A DNA stretch of 64,000 nt from positions 1-64,000 of the forward strand of contig JACKHZ010000008.1 of NCBI GenBank assembly GCA_020638735.1, given 5' to 3'. Under the pieces are notes generated by a model. That model saw nothing but the letters and a program-made list of their open reading frames with translations. It searched no databases and was not told the DNA's origin. Position 1 is the first letter of the stretch. Each line of letters starts with the position of its first letter. Below, one piece after another: positions 47,437 through 55,487 of this stretch. The translations under genes were made by a program, and so were the position numbers. The stretch comes from Planctomycetota bacterium (GTDB lineage: Bacteria > Planctomycetota > UBA1135 > UBA2386).

Positions 47437-49839
47437 TCACTGCGGCTGCGGCTCGGTCTGCGTGCCCTTCTTCGGATCGAAGGCGTAGCGCCCCTTCAGC
47501 ATCTCGAGCGAGAACGCCTGCTGCAGCGCGCCGAACATCTGGAGCCGCGCGAACGGCATCTGCTTGCTGCCGCGCACCATCATGAACTCGCGGCGCGTGA
47601 TGTCGTCGGCGGTCAGCGGCGCGACCGCCGTGCAGACCGTGACGTGGTAGCAGCGCTCCGGAGAGTCGAACATGACGGCGCTCGCCTCGCCCTCCTTCAT
47701 CTGCGAGTGCTGCTTGATCACGTAGCGCGTCGTCGCGTCGAAGCGCTGGTCGAAGCGCGGCCGCCGCTGCACGTCGCGCGGCAGCGGGTCGAGCTTGCGC
47801 ACGGTGAAGCCGGCCTCGGCGGCGGCCGCCGCCAGCACCTTCTGGTAGTGCTTCTTGGCCTCCTCGGCGATCTCGTTGTCGATCTCGCGCTGGACCGCGC
47901 TCGTGAACTGCGTGACGCGCATGTCCCGCATGCCGAGATCGCGCGTCTTCGTGTCGAGCTTGCGCTGCCAGTCGCCGCGGGCCTGCGAGCCGAGGTTCGG
48001 GCGGGCCAGCATCTCCGTGGCCTGCTCGATGTCCTTGTTCACGCCCTGCTCCCACTCGGTGATCTTGGCGTCGATGCGCTCCTGCCGCTTCGACTCCTTC
48101 TCGGTGACGAAGTCGGGCATCTGCTCCTTGGCGAGGCGCAGCAGGGCGGCGTTCATCGCCTTCTGCTTCTCGACGCCTTCCTTGTTGGCCTGCTCGACCC
48201 AGTAGGCGTCGTCGAGCAGCGGCTTCAGCACGTCCCACGGCTTGAGCGGCTTCGGGTCGGTGGCGATGGCCTGGTAGACCATCACCGCCTTCTGGGTGCG
48301 CACCGGGCCCTGGCAGAGGTCGCCGGGGTTCGCGAGCGCCGCGCCCTGGGCAGCGGTCGGCCACTTGCCGAGCCCGAGCTCGAGCGCGTCGAGGTCGGCG
48401 AGCGCCTCGGCGTTCTTCAGCCCGGTCATCGTCTTGACCACGAAGCCCGACTTGTCCTTGGTCAGCTCGGTCAGCGCGGCGCCGAGATCGAACGCCTTGC
48501 GCGCCGCGTCCTGCGCGGCCTTGGCCTCGTCGAGCGCCGCCTGCGCGGCGGCGAGCACGGGCTCGGCGGCGGTGTGCTTGTCGCGTGCCTCGTTCACCTC
48601 GGTCTCGAGCTTCGCGACGGCGGCCTTCAGCTCCTCGTCCTCGGGCTTGTCCGCGAGCTCCTTCTGCTTGGCCTCCAGCTCGCCCTCCTTGAGGGCGAGC
48701 AGCTTCTTGGCGCTGTATTCCTCGTCGCGCGCGGCGTTGAACGCCTGCGTCTTCTCGGCGACGGCGTCGGTGCTCGGCTTCAGCGCCTGCGTGAACTGGT
48801 CGCGCGCCTGCCCGAGCAGGTCGTTCATGACCCGCTGCGCCTGCACGACCCGGTTGAGCTCGGCCTGCACCGCCTCGTCCTCGAACGGCTTGTACTCACC
48901 CGCCGTCTCGAGCGCGAAGCGCGTGTCCTTGTCCTGCTCGTAGTAGGACTTCAGCTCGTCCTCGGTGACGGTGAAGTCCTTCAGCGCCGTGTCCTGCCAC
49001 TGGCTGGCGTCGAACTGGCCCTCCTCGGTCAGCGCCGCGAACATGCGCAGCTGCACGAGCGGCAGGTCGTAGACGCTGAGGCGACCCTTCTCCGGATCGG
49101 ACTTGCCGTCCAGCCAGGTGCGCAGGTCCTCGTCGCTCAGCTGCGTCGCCGCCTCGAGCTCCGCCTGACGCGCCTTGACGTCGTAGCTGGCGACCTCGAA
49201 CGCGATCTTCTCGCGGTCCTCCAGCGCCTTGCGCATGACCTCGGCGTCGCCGGTGTCGAGCGCCAGCATCTCGAGCTGCATGAAGGTGCCGACGCGCATC
49301 GCCTCGGCGACGACCTGCCGGAACTCGGCCAGCGAGCCGAAGCCGCTGAGCTGGGCGACGCGCGACGCGCTGTCGGCCTTGCGCTGCTCACGCGCGACCT
49401 CGATCGCCTTGTCGACCTCGACGAGCGACACGCCGATGCCGCACTCGATCGCCGCGCGGCGCAGGATCGCGTAGCACTCGCCCATCTCGCTCTCCCCGCC
49501 CTGGCCCGGGATGATGCCGCCGAAGCCCGGCAGCACGCCGGGGGGCAGCGAGCGCCCGTTCTGCGCCAGGCGGTTGCCGTAGCGGTAGTCCTCCTGCGTC
49601 AGCTTGACCTCGTTGCCGTTGACCGTGATCGTCGCCAGCGGTTCACGCGTGTCGAACAGCGTGCGCACCAGCTGGGTCATCGGCCCGGTGATCGAGAACG
49701 TCAGCAGGGTGAACAGACCGGCGCTGTACAGCAGCTTCTTCTGGTTGCGCCGGAAGAAGCCGTAGACGCCGGAGTGCTCGTCGAATTGGTGATCGCCGGG
49801 GGCAGGAGTGCCCTGCGGATGTTCGGGGTGGGTCGACAT
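47437..49839 (-). CDS. Membrane-anchored SurA/PpiD-like chaperone-type protein
   Basis: This is an 800-residue protein with one membrane helix at about 36-55 (KKLLYSAGLFTLLTFSITG) after a cytoplasmic N-terminus, like PpiD. The periplasmic part begins with PLATITVNGNEVKLTQEDYR, the SurA_N-type opening. It contains a long coiled coil (about 390-480: VAEKTQAFNAARDEEYSAKK and on). Two regions resemble degenerate PpiC-like segments, but no clear parvulin active site is present. A role in folding exported proteins is inferred. The ATG at 49839 places the helix as expected; upstream in-frame codons look non-coding. Confidence 0.75.
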   Translation of the reverse strand: MSTHPEHPQGTPAPGDHQFDEHSGVYGFFRRNQKKLLYSAGLFTLLTFSITGPMTQLVRTLFDTREPLATITVNGNEVKLTQEDYRYGNRLAQNGRSLPPGVLPGFGGIIPGQGGESEMGECYAILRRAAIECGIGVSLVEVDKAIEVAREQRKADSASRVAQLSGFGSLAEFRQVVAEAMRVGTFMQLEMLALDTGDAEVMRKALEDREKIAFEVASYDVKARQAELEAATQLSDEDLRTWLDGKSDPEKGRLSVYDLPLVQLRMFAALTEEGQFDASQWQDTALKDFTVTEDELKSYYEQDKDTRFALETAGEYKPFEDEAVQAELNRVVQAQRVMNDLLGQARDQFTQALKPSTDAVAEKTQAFNAARDEEYSAKKLLALKEGELEAKQKELADKPEDEELKAAVAKLETEVNEARDKHTAAEPVLAAAQAALDEAKAAQDAARKAFDLGAALTELTKDKSGFVVKTMTGLKNAEALADLDALELGLGKWPTAAQGAALANPGDLCQGPVRTQKAVMVYQAIATDPKPLKPWDVLKPLLDDAYWVEQANKEGVEKQKAMNAALLRLAKEQMPDFVTEKESKRQERIDAKITEWEQGVNKDIEQATEMLARPNLGSQARGDWQRKLDTKTRDLGMRDMRVTQFTSAVQREIDNEIAEEAKKHYQKVLAAAAAEAGFTVRKLDPLPRDVQRRPRFDQRFDATTRYVIKQHSQMKEGEASAVMFDSPERCYHVTVCTAVAPLTADDITRREFMMVRGSKQMPFARLQMFGALQQAFSLEMLKGRYAFDPKKGTQTEPQPQ

Positions 49840-49966
49840 TGCGGAAGGCGGAGCAGGATAGCGGCCCCCCGGCGCGAAAGCAGCCTCGGCTTGCTGCCGG
49901 GCCGCATCGTGGACCGCCGGGAAGCGAGGGAGCTGGAGAGACGGGGTGGCGAGTCGGTGGCGGGAG

Positions 49967-50221
49967 TCAGGAGGCCGGGACAGGGATCGCGGCGGCGCCG
50001 AGCAGCACCGGCAGACCGTCGCGGATCGGATAGAGCCAGGCCCCGCCCGAGGTGCACAGCCCCTCCTCGACCGGCGCGGTGAGGGCCGTGCCACCGCGGT
50101 CCTGGGCTCCGCCCGCGGCGATCGCGGCGTTGACCGCGGCCAGCTCGGCGGCGCGCGCTTCGCGCAGCGGCTCGCGCGTCACGGGACAGACCAGCAGCGC
50201 CAGGAACTCGGGGGCGATCAT
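49967..50221 (-). CDS. Trm112-like/UPF0434 small protein
   Basis: This is an 84-residue protein of the Trm112 (YcaR) family. MIAPEFLALLVCPVTREPL is the characteristic start, and GGAWLYPIRDGLPVLL is the conserved C-terminal segment. Only one Cys of the first zinc pair is kept (CPVT instead of CPxC), as in many bacterial members. A 30-residue insert separates the halves. Its eukaryotic relatives activate methyltransferases; the bacterial role is unclear. It lies 50 bases after tRNA-Lys on the same strand. Confidence 0.85.
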   Translation of the reverse strand: MIAPEFLALLVCPVTREPLREARAAELAAVNAAIAAGGAQDRGGTALTAPVEEGLCTSGGAWLYPIRDGLPVLLGAAAIPVPAS

Positions 50222-50270
50222 CGGCTTGCAGGAGGTTCGGTGCGGGGTGATGGCCGCCCCGGGTGGCATC

Positions 50271-50346
50271 TGGTGAGGGCGGCAGGGCTCGAACCTGCGA
50301 CCACCGGCTTAAAAGGCCGCTGCTCTACCGACTGAGCTACGCCCCC
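50271..50346 (-). tRNA. tRNA-Lys (anticodon TTT)
   Basis: On the minus strand the acceptor GGGGGCG pairs with CGCCCTC (one G-U), followed by A and an encoded CCA. The D-arm is GCTCAGTCGGTAGAGC. The anticodon stem encloses CTTTTAA, giving anticodon TTT. The T-arm is GCAGGTTCGAGCCCTGC. The top pair of the anticodon stem (27-43) is a G-G mismatch. Confidence 0.93.
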
Positions 50347-50455
50347 GACGCGGGGCGAAGATGAAACCCCGTTGCGCGCCGGGGCGCAAGGGGCGGCGCG
50401 GAATGCGTCCGCCCGAGCGTTCGCCCGGGCGGCTGACCGGGGCATCGCACCGCGC

Positions 50456-50696
50456 GGGTCGGTCGCGAAGCGACCGACACACGCACGCGCCGCGCATGGG
50501 CCGACGGCCCGAGCTCTCGTGGATGCTGCTTCCCGCAGCGCGGCGCCAGGAGTGATGGTGACGGGTCGGTCGCGAAGCGACCGAGACGAGCGCACGCGCC
50601 GCGCATGGGCCGACGGCCCGAGCTCTCGTGGATGTCGCTTCCCGCAGCGTGGCGCCAGGGGTGATGGTGACGGGTCGGTCGCGAAGCGACCGACCA
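50456..50696. repeat. Tandem intergenic repeat (units of 107 and 109 bases plus a partial third) with hairpins
   Basis: Two near-identical units start at 50456 and 50563, and a third start at 50672 is truncated just before the frr stop. Each unit opens with GTCGGTCGC-GAA-GCGACCGAC, a stem of 8 to 10 bases with a GAA loop (50458-50478, 50566-50584, 50673-50695). It then continues through GGGCCGACGGCCC, a second small hairpin, and CGAGCTCTCGTGGATG. The units differ at a few positions and by two bases in length. The copy abutting frr may be its terminator. Nothing else is seen between tRNA-Lys and frr. Confidence 0.85.
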
Positions 50697-50697
50697 G

Positions 50698-51267
50698 TCA
50701 CTCCTCCATGATCTCCTTCGACTTGTGCTTCAGCATCTCGTCGAGCCGGTGCTCGACGGACTTCAGCTCCTTGTCGATCGCGTCGTGCGCCTTCTTGCAC
50801 TGGTCCTCGGACAGCGTGCCGTCCTTCTTCATCTGGTCGGCGACCTTGTTGGCGTCGCGACGCTCGTTGCGCAGCGCGACGTGGTTCTGCTCGACGAGGT
50901 CCTTGACCTTGGCCACCAGCTTCTGCCGCTGCTCACCGCTGAGCGGCGGCATGATCAGGCGCAGCACCTTGCCGTCGGACTGCGGGTTGAGGCCGAGGTC
51001 CGACTTCTGGATCGCGCGCTCTATGTCCTTCATCACCTGCGGCGAGCCGTCGAACGGCTTGATCATCAGCTGCCGCGCCTCCGGAACCGAGATGTGCGCG
51101 ACCTGGTTGAGCGGCGTCGGCGTGCCGTAGTACTCGACGCGGATCGTGTCGACCAACGCCGGGGACGCGCGCCCGGTGCGGATCTGACCGAGCTGATCGT
51201 GCGTGTGCTTCAGCGTCTTCTCGGTCTTCTCCTTCAGGGCGGTGAGGATCGTTGCGTAGGGTTCCAT
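50698..51267 (-). CDS. frr: Ribosome recycling factor
   Basis: This 189-residue protein splits post-termination ribosomes together with EF-G. Family features include TLKHTHDQLGQIRTGRASPA, VEYYGTPTPLNQVAHISVPE, IQKSDLGLNPQSDGKVLRL, LSGEQRQKLVAKVKDLVEQN and VALRNERRDANK. The length is typical. It is the last gene of the rpsB-tsf-pyrH-frr group, 51 bases after pyrH, and its stop is followed immediately by a 10-base hairpin. Confidence 0.96.
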   Translation of the reverse strand: MEPYATILTALKEKTEKTLKHTHDQLGQIRTGRASPALVDTIRVEYYGTPTPLNQVAHISVPEARQLMIKPFDGSPQVMKDIERAIQKSDLGLNPQSDGKVLRLIMPPLSGEQRQKLVAKVKDLVEQNHVALRNERRDANKVADQMKKDGTLSEDQCKKAHDAIDKELKSVEHRLDEMLKHKSKEIMEE

Positions 51268-51318
51268 GTCTGCTTCGTCTGTCGTGGGTCGAGGGGTGAG
51301 GTCGGCTCGCGCGATCCG

Positions 51319-52080
51319 CTACAGCACCCACGTGCCGATGTTGTCGCCGCGCACGGCGCGCTCCATGTTGCCGGCGGCGAACATGTCGAACACCATGATC
51401 GGCATCCGGTTCTCCATGCACAGCGTGAACGCGGTGCGGTCCATCACCTGCAGGTCGCGGTCGAGCGCCTCGCGGAAGCCGAGCACGTCGAAGCGCGTCG
51501 CCGTCGGGTCCTTGCGCGGGTCCGCCGTGTAGACGCCGTCGACCTTGGTCGCCTTGAAGATCGCGTCGACGCCGAGCTCGGTGGCGCGCAGCGCGGCGGC
51601 GGTGTCGGTGGTGAAGTACGGGTTGCCGGTGCCGCCGGCGAGCACGACGGCGCGGCCCTTCTCCAGGTGACGGATGACGCGGCGGCGGATGTAGGGCTCC
51701 ATCACGGTCTTCATCTCGACGGCGCACGCGGCGCGCGTCTCGACGCCGCAGCGCTCGAGCGCGTCCTGCAGCGCCAGCGCGTTGATCGCGGTCGCCAGCA
51801 TGCCCATGTGGTCGGCGGTCGCGCGGTTGGTGCCCTGCTGGGCGAACGCCGCGCCGCGCATCAGGTTGCCGCCGCCGACGACGACGGCGACCTCGACGCC
51901 GAGACGCTGCACGCGCGCGATCTGCTCGGCGACCTCGGCGACGACCTTCGGCGCGACGCCGACGTTGTCCTCGCCGAGGCTCTCGCCGCTGATCTTCAGC
52001 AGGATGCGCTTGATGTGTCTCGGGGGTTCGAGGCGCGCGGCCGTCTGCCGCGCGCCGCCTGCTGGCTCACTCGCACTCAT
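51319..52080 (-). CDS. pyrH: UMP kinase
   Basis: This 253-residue enzyme phosphorylates UMP to UDP. RILLKISGESLGEDN is the N-terminal nucleotide motif. VAVVVGGGNLMRGAAF, ADHMGMLATAINALALQDAL, VVLAGGTGNPYFTTDTAAAL and ATKVDGVYTADPRKDPTA are all diagnostic of bacterial UMPK. The ATG at 52080 adds about 20 residues before the conserved core. The position between tsf and frr is the classical arrangement. Confidence 0.96.
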   Translation of the reverse strand: MSASEPAGGARQTAARLEPPRHIKRILLKISGESLGEDNVGVAPKVVAEVAEQIARVQRLGVEVAVVVGGGNLMRGAAFAQQGTNRATADHMGMLATAINALALQDALERCGVETRAACAVEMKTVMEPYIRRRVIRHLEKGRAVVLAGGTGNPYFTTDTAAALRATELGVDAIFKATKVDGVYTADPRKDPTATRFDVLGFREALDRDLQVMDRTAFTLCMENRMPIMVFDMFAAGNMERAVRGDNIGTWVL

Positions 52081-52243
52081 CGGCGAGCAGGCTATCCAGC
52101 GGCGCTCCCCGTTGCACCGCCGGCGTTCGCTTTCGCGTGCGGCGCGCACCCCGCCGAACGAGAACGGGCGCAGTCGCTCGCGCGCTGCGCCCGTCACCAG
52201 CGCGGGCGCGAGCGCGAGGCCCGCCGCCCGAGGCAGCGCTCGA

Positions 52244-52846
52244 TCAGCCGCCGAGCTCCATGCGCACGTAGCGGCGCACCTGGATGTTCTCGCCGATCTT
52301 GCCGACCAGCTCGGTGCGGATCTGCTCGACGGTCTTGCTGTCGTCCGGGACGTACGGCTTCTCCATCAGCGTCTGCTCGGCGAACCACTTGTCCATGCGG
52401 CCGGCGACCGCCTTCTCGATGACGTTGTCGGGCTTGCCCTTCATCGACTCCTGCGTCATCTCGGTGACGATGCGCTGCTCGTTCGCGGCGGCGTCGGCGG
52501 GCACGCTGTTGCGGTCGAGGAACGCCGGCGAGTAGGCGGTCACGGTCAGCGCCACGCCGCGGCAGAAGGCCTGGAAGTCCTCGTTGCGCGCGACGAAGTC
52601 GGTCTCGCAGACGATCTCGACGAGCACGCCGACCTTGCCGTTGTGGTGCGTGTAGCCGTAGACGAGGCCCTCGGAGACCTCGCGGCCCGAGGCCTTGTCG
52701 GCGACCTGCTTGCCGCGCTTGCGCAGCACTTCCTTGGCCTTCTCGAAGTCGCCGCCGGTCTCGGCGAGCGCGGACTTGCAGTCCATCATCGGCGCGCCGG
52801 TCATGTCGCGCAGCTGCTTCACGGTCTTGGCATCGATCTGAGTCAT
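52244..52846 (-). CDS. tsf: Translation elongation factor Ts, short form
   Basis: This 200-residue protein is the nucleotide-exchange factor for EF-Tu. The N-terminal UBA-like part (KTVKQLRDMTGAPMMDCKSA, then LRKRGKQVADKASGREVSEG) is followed by the core GVLVEIVCETDFVARNEDFQ. The second core repeat found in E. coli EF-Ts is absent, so this is a short form, as in Thermus. It carries VARNEDFQ, the key EF-Tu contact region. ATG 52846 is the start, 172 bases after rpsB. Confidence 0.95.
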   Translation of the reverse strand: MTQIDAKTVKQLRDMTGAPMMDCKSALAETGGDFEKAKEVLRKRGKQVADKASGREVSEGLVYGYTHHNGKVGVLVEIVCETDFVARNEDFQAFCRGVALTVTAYSPAFLDRNSVPADAAANEQRIVTEMTQESMKGKPDNVIEKAVAGRMDKWFAEQTLMEKPYVPDDSKTVEQIRTELVGKIGENIQVRRYVRMELGG

Positions 52847-53018
52847 GATTCGTCGGTAGCTGGCTCGCGGGAGCGAGCACAATGGAGAGTGATTGCTCGG
52901 AAAGGGGCGCGGCCGTCGGGCCGCGCGAGGGCGGCCTGTCCGCCGCCCGTTCGCGGCGCCTCGCGCCGCGTTGGTCGCGATCGGCGACGGCGCCACTGGC
53001 GCCGGCACCACAGCGCGA

Positions 53019-54026
53019 TCAGCTCTGGCCTTCGGTCGGAGCGTCGCCGCCCGCAGGCGCCTCGGCAGCCGGAGCCGGCGCCGGAGCGGAAGCCGGAGCC
53101 GCCGCCGCTTCGTCGCGGTCGCCGCCGATCGAGACCGACGTCGCGTGACCACCGGCCTGGTAGCGACTACCGCCACCACCGGGACCACCGGGACCACGAC
53201 GACCACGATCGCCGCCCGGGCCACCACCGCGCCGCATGCCGCCGCGACCGCCGTCGCGGTCGTTGCTCCGGCGACCCGGCGCCTGCCGGTTGCGAACGTC
53301 CTCCGACGCGGTCTTCTGCGCATCGCGCAGCGTGCCCTCGTCGCAGCTCTGACGGCCTTCCATGATCGCTTCGGCGAGCTTGCCGAGGATGAGCTGGACC
53401 GAACTCATCGCGTCGTCGTTGGCCGGGATCACGATGTCCGCCAACGTCGGGTCGCAGTCGGTGTCGAGCACGCAGACGACGGGCACGTTCATGCGCTTGG
53501 CCTCGCGCATGGCGTTGTCCTCACGACGCGGATCGACGACCACGAGCGCACCCGGCAGACCGTGCAGATCGCGCACGCCCTCGAGATTGCGGCGGATGCG
53601 CTTGATCTCGCGACGGATCGTCGACTGGTCCTTCTTCTTGTACTTCTCGATGCCCCCGGTCGTCTCGAGCTGCTCGAGCTCGAGCAGCCGCGCCAGACGC
53701 TCGCGCACGGTCGCGAAGTTGGTCAGCGTGCCGCCGATCCAGCGCTCGGTCACCGGCGGCATGCCGCACTTGCGGGCCTCCGCCTCGACCACCGGCCGGA
53801 TCTGCTTCTTGGTGCCGAGGAACATGATCTGCGCGCCGGTCGCCGCAAGCGAACGCAGGAAGTGCGTCGCCTGGTAGAGCCCGCGGATCGTCTCCTCGAG
53901 ATTGATGACGTGGATCTTGTGCCGCTTGCCGTGGATGAAGGGCTTCATCTTCGGATTCCAGCGGCTGGCCTGGTGGCCGTAGTGGACGCCAGCGTCGATC
54001 AGTTCCTGCGCAGTAACGAGCGGCAC
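53019..54026 (-). CDS. rpsB: 30S ribosomal protein S2 with a long C-terminal extension
   Basis: This is a 335-residue protein; ordinary S2 has about 240. The S2 core is complete: LVTAQELIDAGVHYGHQASR, WNPKMKPFIHGKRHKIHVIN, TGAQIMFLGTKKQ, ERWIGGTLTNFATVRERL, ALVVVDPRREDNAMREA and VIPANDDAMSSVQLILGKL. After about residue 245 there is an extension: first Arg/Gly-rich (GGRGGMRRGGGPGGDRGRRG), then Ala/Pro-rich and acidic. It starts at GTG 54026 with AAGGAG ten bases upstream. It heads the rpsB-tsf-pyrH-frr group. Confidence 0.96.
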   Translation of the reverse strand: MPLVTAQELIDAGVHYGHQASRWNPKMKPFIHGKRHKIHVINLEETIRGLYQATHFLRSLAATGAQIMFLGTKKQIRPVVEAEARKCGMPPVTERWIGGTLTNFATVRERLARLLELEQLETTGGIEKYKKKDQSTIRREIKRIRRNLEGVRDLHGLPGALVVVDPRREDNAMREAKRMNVPVVCVLDTDCDPTLADIVIPANDDAMSSVQLILGKLAEAIMEGRQSCDEGTLRDAQKTASEDVRNRQAPGRRSNDRDGGRGGMRRGGGPGGDRGRRGPGGPGGGGSRYQAGGHATSVSIGGDRDEAAAAPASAPAPAPAAEAPAGGDAPTEGQS

Positions 54027-54093
54027 GTGCTGTGGGCTCCTTGCCTTTGGGTGGGTGCGGGGTGTCGCGTTCGGGACAGAAGAAGGGGCGAGG

Positions 54094-54121
54094 ATTCTAG
54101 GGAGAGGCCGGTATCCGTCAA
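54094..54121 (-). promoter_or_regulatory. Promoter of the rpsB operon
   Basis: On the minus strand, TTGACG (54116-54121) and TAGAAT (54094-54099) are separated by 16 bases. This is a close match to the sigma-70 consensus. It predicts a leader of about 60 bases before the rpsB GTG. Confidence 0.7.
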
Positions 54122-54479
54122 GCAACATCCCGGCGGACCTCCACGCCGCTTGCCGCGCCCGGCCGCCGATCGATACGGATGCGCGCATCCATGCAGGCCG
54201 CGGCGCCGTCCGCGCCAGCCGGCTTGCCTGCCCGGAGATCCACTTCTAGACTCCGCCCGGCGGATCGGGTCCCGGCTGCTTTCCCGCATCGCCAGCCCAC
54301 GGGGTGCCGGAACGCGGGTTCGAAGGTATCCTTCCGCCCGGTCGACACCCCCCGGCTGGAACATCCCGCACTCCACACCCCTCGCCCTCTCTCCGAGTCT
54401 CGTGCCCCACGTCGACGTCGCCTCCGCAACCCGCTCGGCGAGCCAACCCGCCCCCCTGCCCGGCTCCGATCCCTCCCGA
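54122..54479. other. Intergenic region between divergent rpsB and GGDEF genes
   Basis: No gene is seen beyond a possible N-terminal extension of the GGDEF protein from a GTG at 54402. The stretch is GC-rich without clear repeats. The rpsB promoter lies at its left edge. Confidence 0.5.
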
Positions 54480-55463
54480 ATGTCCGGTGGTTCCGAATCC
54501 CTGCTCCCGGTGACCCCGGTGGTCCTGGTGATGAACCACAACCGCGACCCGCTCGACGAGCTGACGACGGCGCTGGCGCGGCACGGCTGCGAGGTGCACC
54601 TCGGCGACTCGTTGGTGCAGAGCCACCGGCTCGCCGGCGCGGCGCGCCCGGACGTGGTCCTGCTCAACCCGCTGGTCCTGTGCGACGGCGGCGTCGAACT
54701 CGACCTCCTGGAACGCCTGCAGCGCGACGACGACCCGGTGCCGGTGATCCTGCTGGTCGACGACCTGCAGGCGCTCGCCGAGGCCCGCGACCTCAAGGTG
54801 CCGTTCCGCGACTTCGTGCTCAAGCCCGGCTCGCCCGCCGAGGTCGTGCACCGCGTCGAGCTGGCGCTGCAGACCCGCCTGCGCATCCGCGGCCTGCAGT
54901 CGCGCGCGCGTCAACTGGAGAGCCAGGTGAGCGTGGACTTCAAGACCGGGCTGACCAGCGAGCTCTACATGAAGCGCATCCTCGGCCTCGAATGGAAGCG
55001 CGCGCAGCGGCACCAGAACCCGCTGTCGTTCCTGCTCATCGACGTCGACAACTTCAAGGGCGTCAACGACACCACCGAGTACGCGTTCGGCGACGAGGTG
55101 CTGCGCAAGGTCGCCGACGCGCTGAAGGCCAACGTGCGCGAGACCGACTTCGCGGCCCGCTTCGGCGGCGACGAGTTCTGCGTGCTGCTACCGCAGACGA
55201 GCCCGGCGGAGGCCGTGCAGACGGCGATGCGCATCCGCCAGCGCATCTCCGGCATGAACGTGCAGAGCGGCTCCTACCAGCGGCAGGTCACGGTGTCGAT
55301 CGGCGTCGACAGCTACGACGGCCGCGCCACCGGCAGCGTCGACCAGCTGCGGCGCAACGCCAACCGCGCGCTGCAGGAGGCGAAGCGTCGCGGCAAGAAC
55401 CAGGTGTGGCTGTACAGCGGCGCCGAGAGCGGTGGCGCCCGCGGCGGTGCCGCCGAGGCGTGA
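54480..55463 (+). CDS. Diguanylate cyclase with a degenerate receiver domain
   Basis: This is a 327-residue protein. The N-terminal 125 residues have receiver-like alternation (PVVLVMNHNRDPLDELTTAL, RPDVVLLNPLVLCDGGVELD). However, the phospho-acceptor Asp is replaced by Asn (LLNP) and the acidic pair is missing, so it is a pseudoreceiver. A short coiled-coil linker leads to a GGDEF domain: DFKTGLTSELYMKRIL, FLLIDVDNFKGVND and the intact active site ARFGGDEFCVLL. An inhibitory RxxD site (RETD) lies five residues before GGDEF, so product inhibition by c-di-GMP is expected. ATG 54480 is chosen; GTG 54402 is possible. Confidence 0.88.
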   Translation: MSGGSESLLPVTPVVLVMNHNRDPLDELTTALARHGCEVHLGDSLVQSHRLAGAARPDVVLLNPLVLCDGGVELDLLERLQRDDDPVPVILLVDDLQALAEARDLKVPFRDFVLKPGSPAEVVHRVELALQTRLRIRGLQSRARQLESQVSVDFKTGLTSELYMKRILGLEWKRAQRHQNPLSFLLIDVDNFKGVNDTTEYAFGDEVLRKVADALKANVRETDFAARFGGDEFCVLLPQTSPAEAVQTAMRIRQRISGMNVQSGSYQRQVTVSIGVDSYDGRATGSVDQLRRNANRALQEAKRRGKNQVWLYSGAESGGARGGAAEA

Positions 55464-55487
55464 CCGCGCGCACCAGCCGCAGGCACG

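Noticed and set aside
47437..49839. Active parvulin-type prolyl isomerase
   Set aside because: The N-terminus is SurA/PpiD-like but no convincing parvulin active-site sequence is visible.
50218..50595. Minus-strand frame containing GVAQSVEQRPFKPVVAGSSP
   Set aside because: It overlaps tRNA-Lys and the intergenic repeat; the sequence is the usual tRNA-derived false protein.
50456..50696. CRISPR array
   Set aside because: The repeats are over 100 bases, tandem without unique spacers, and no cas gene is present.
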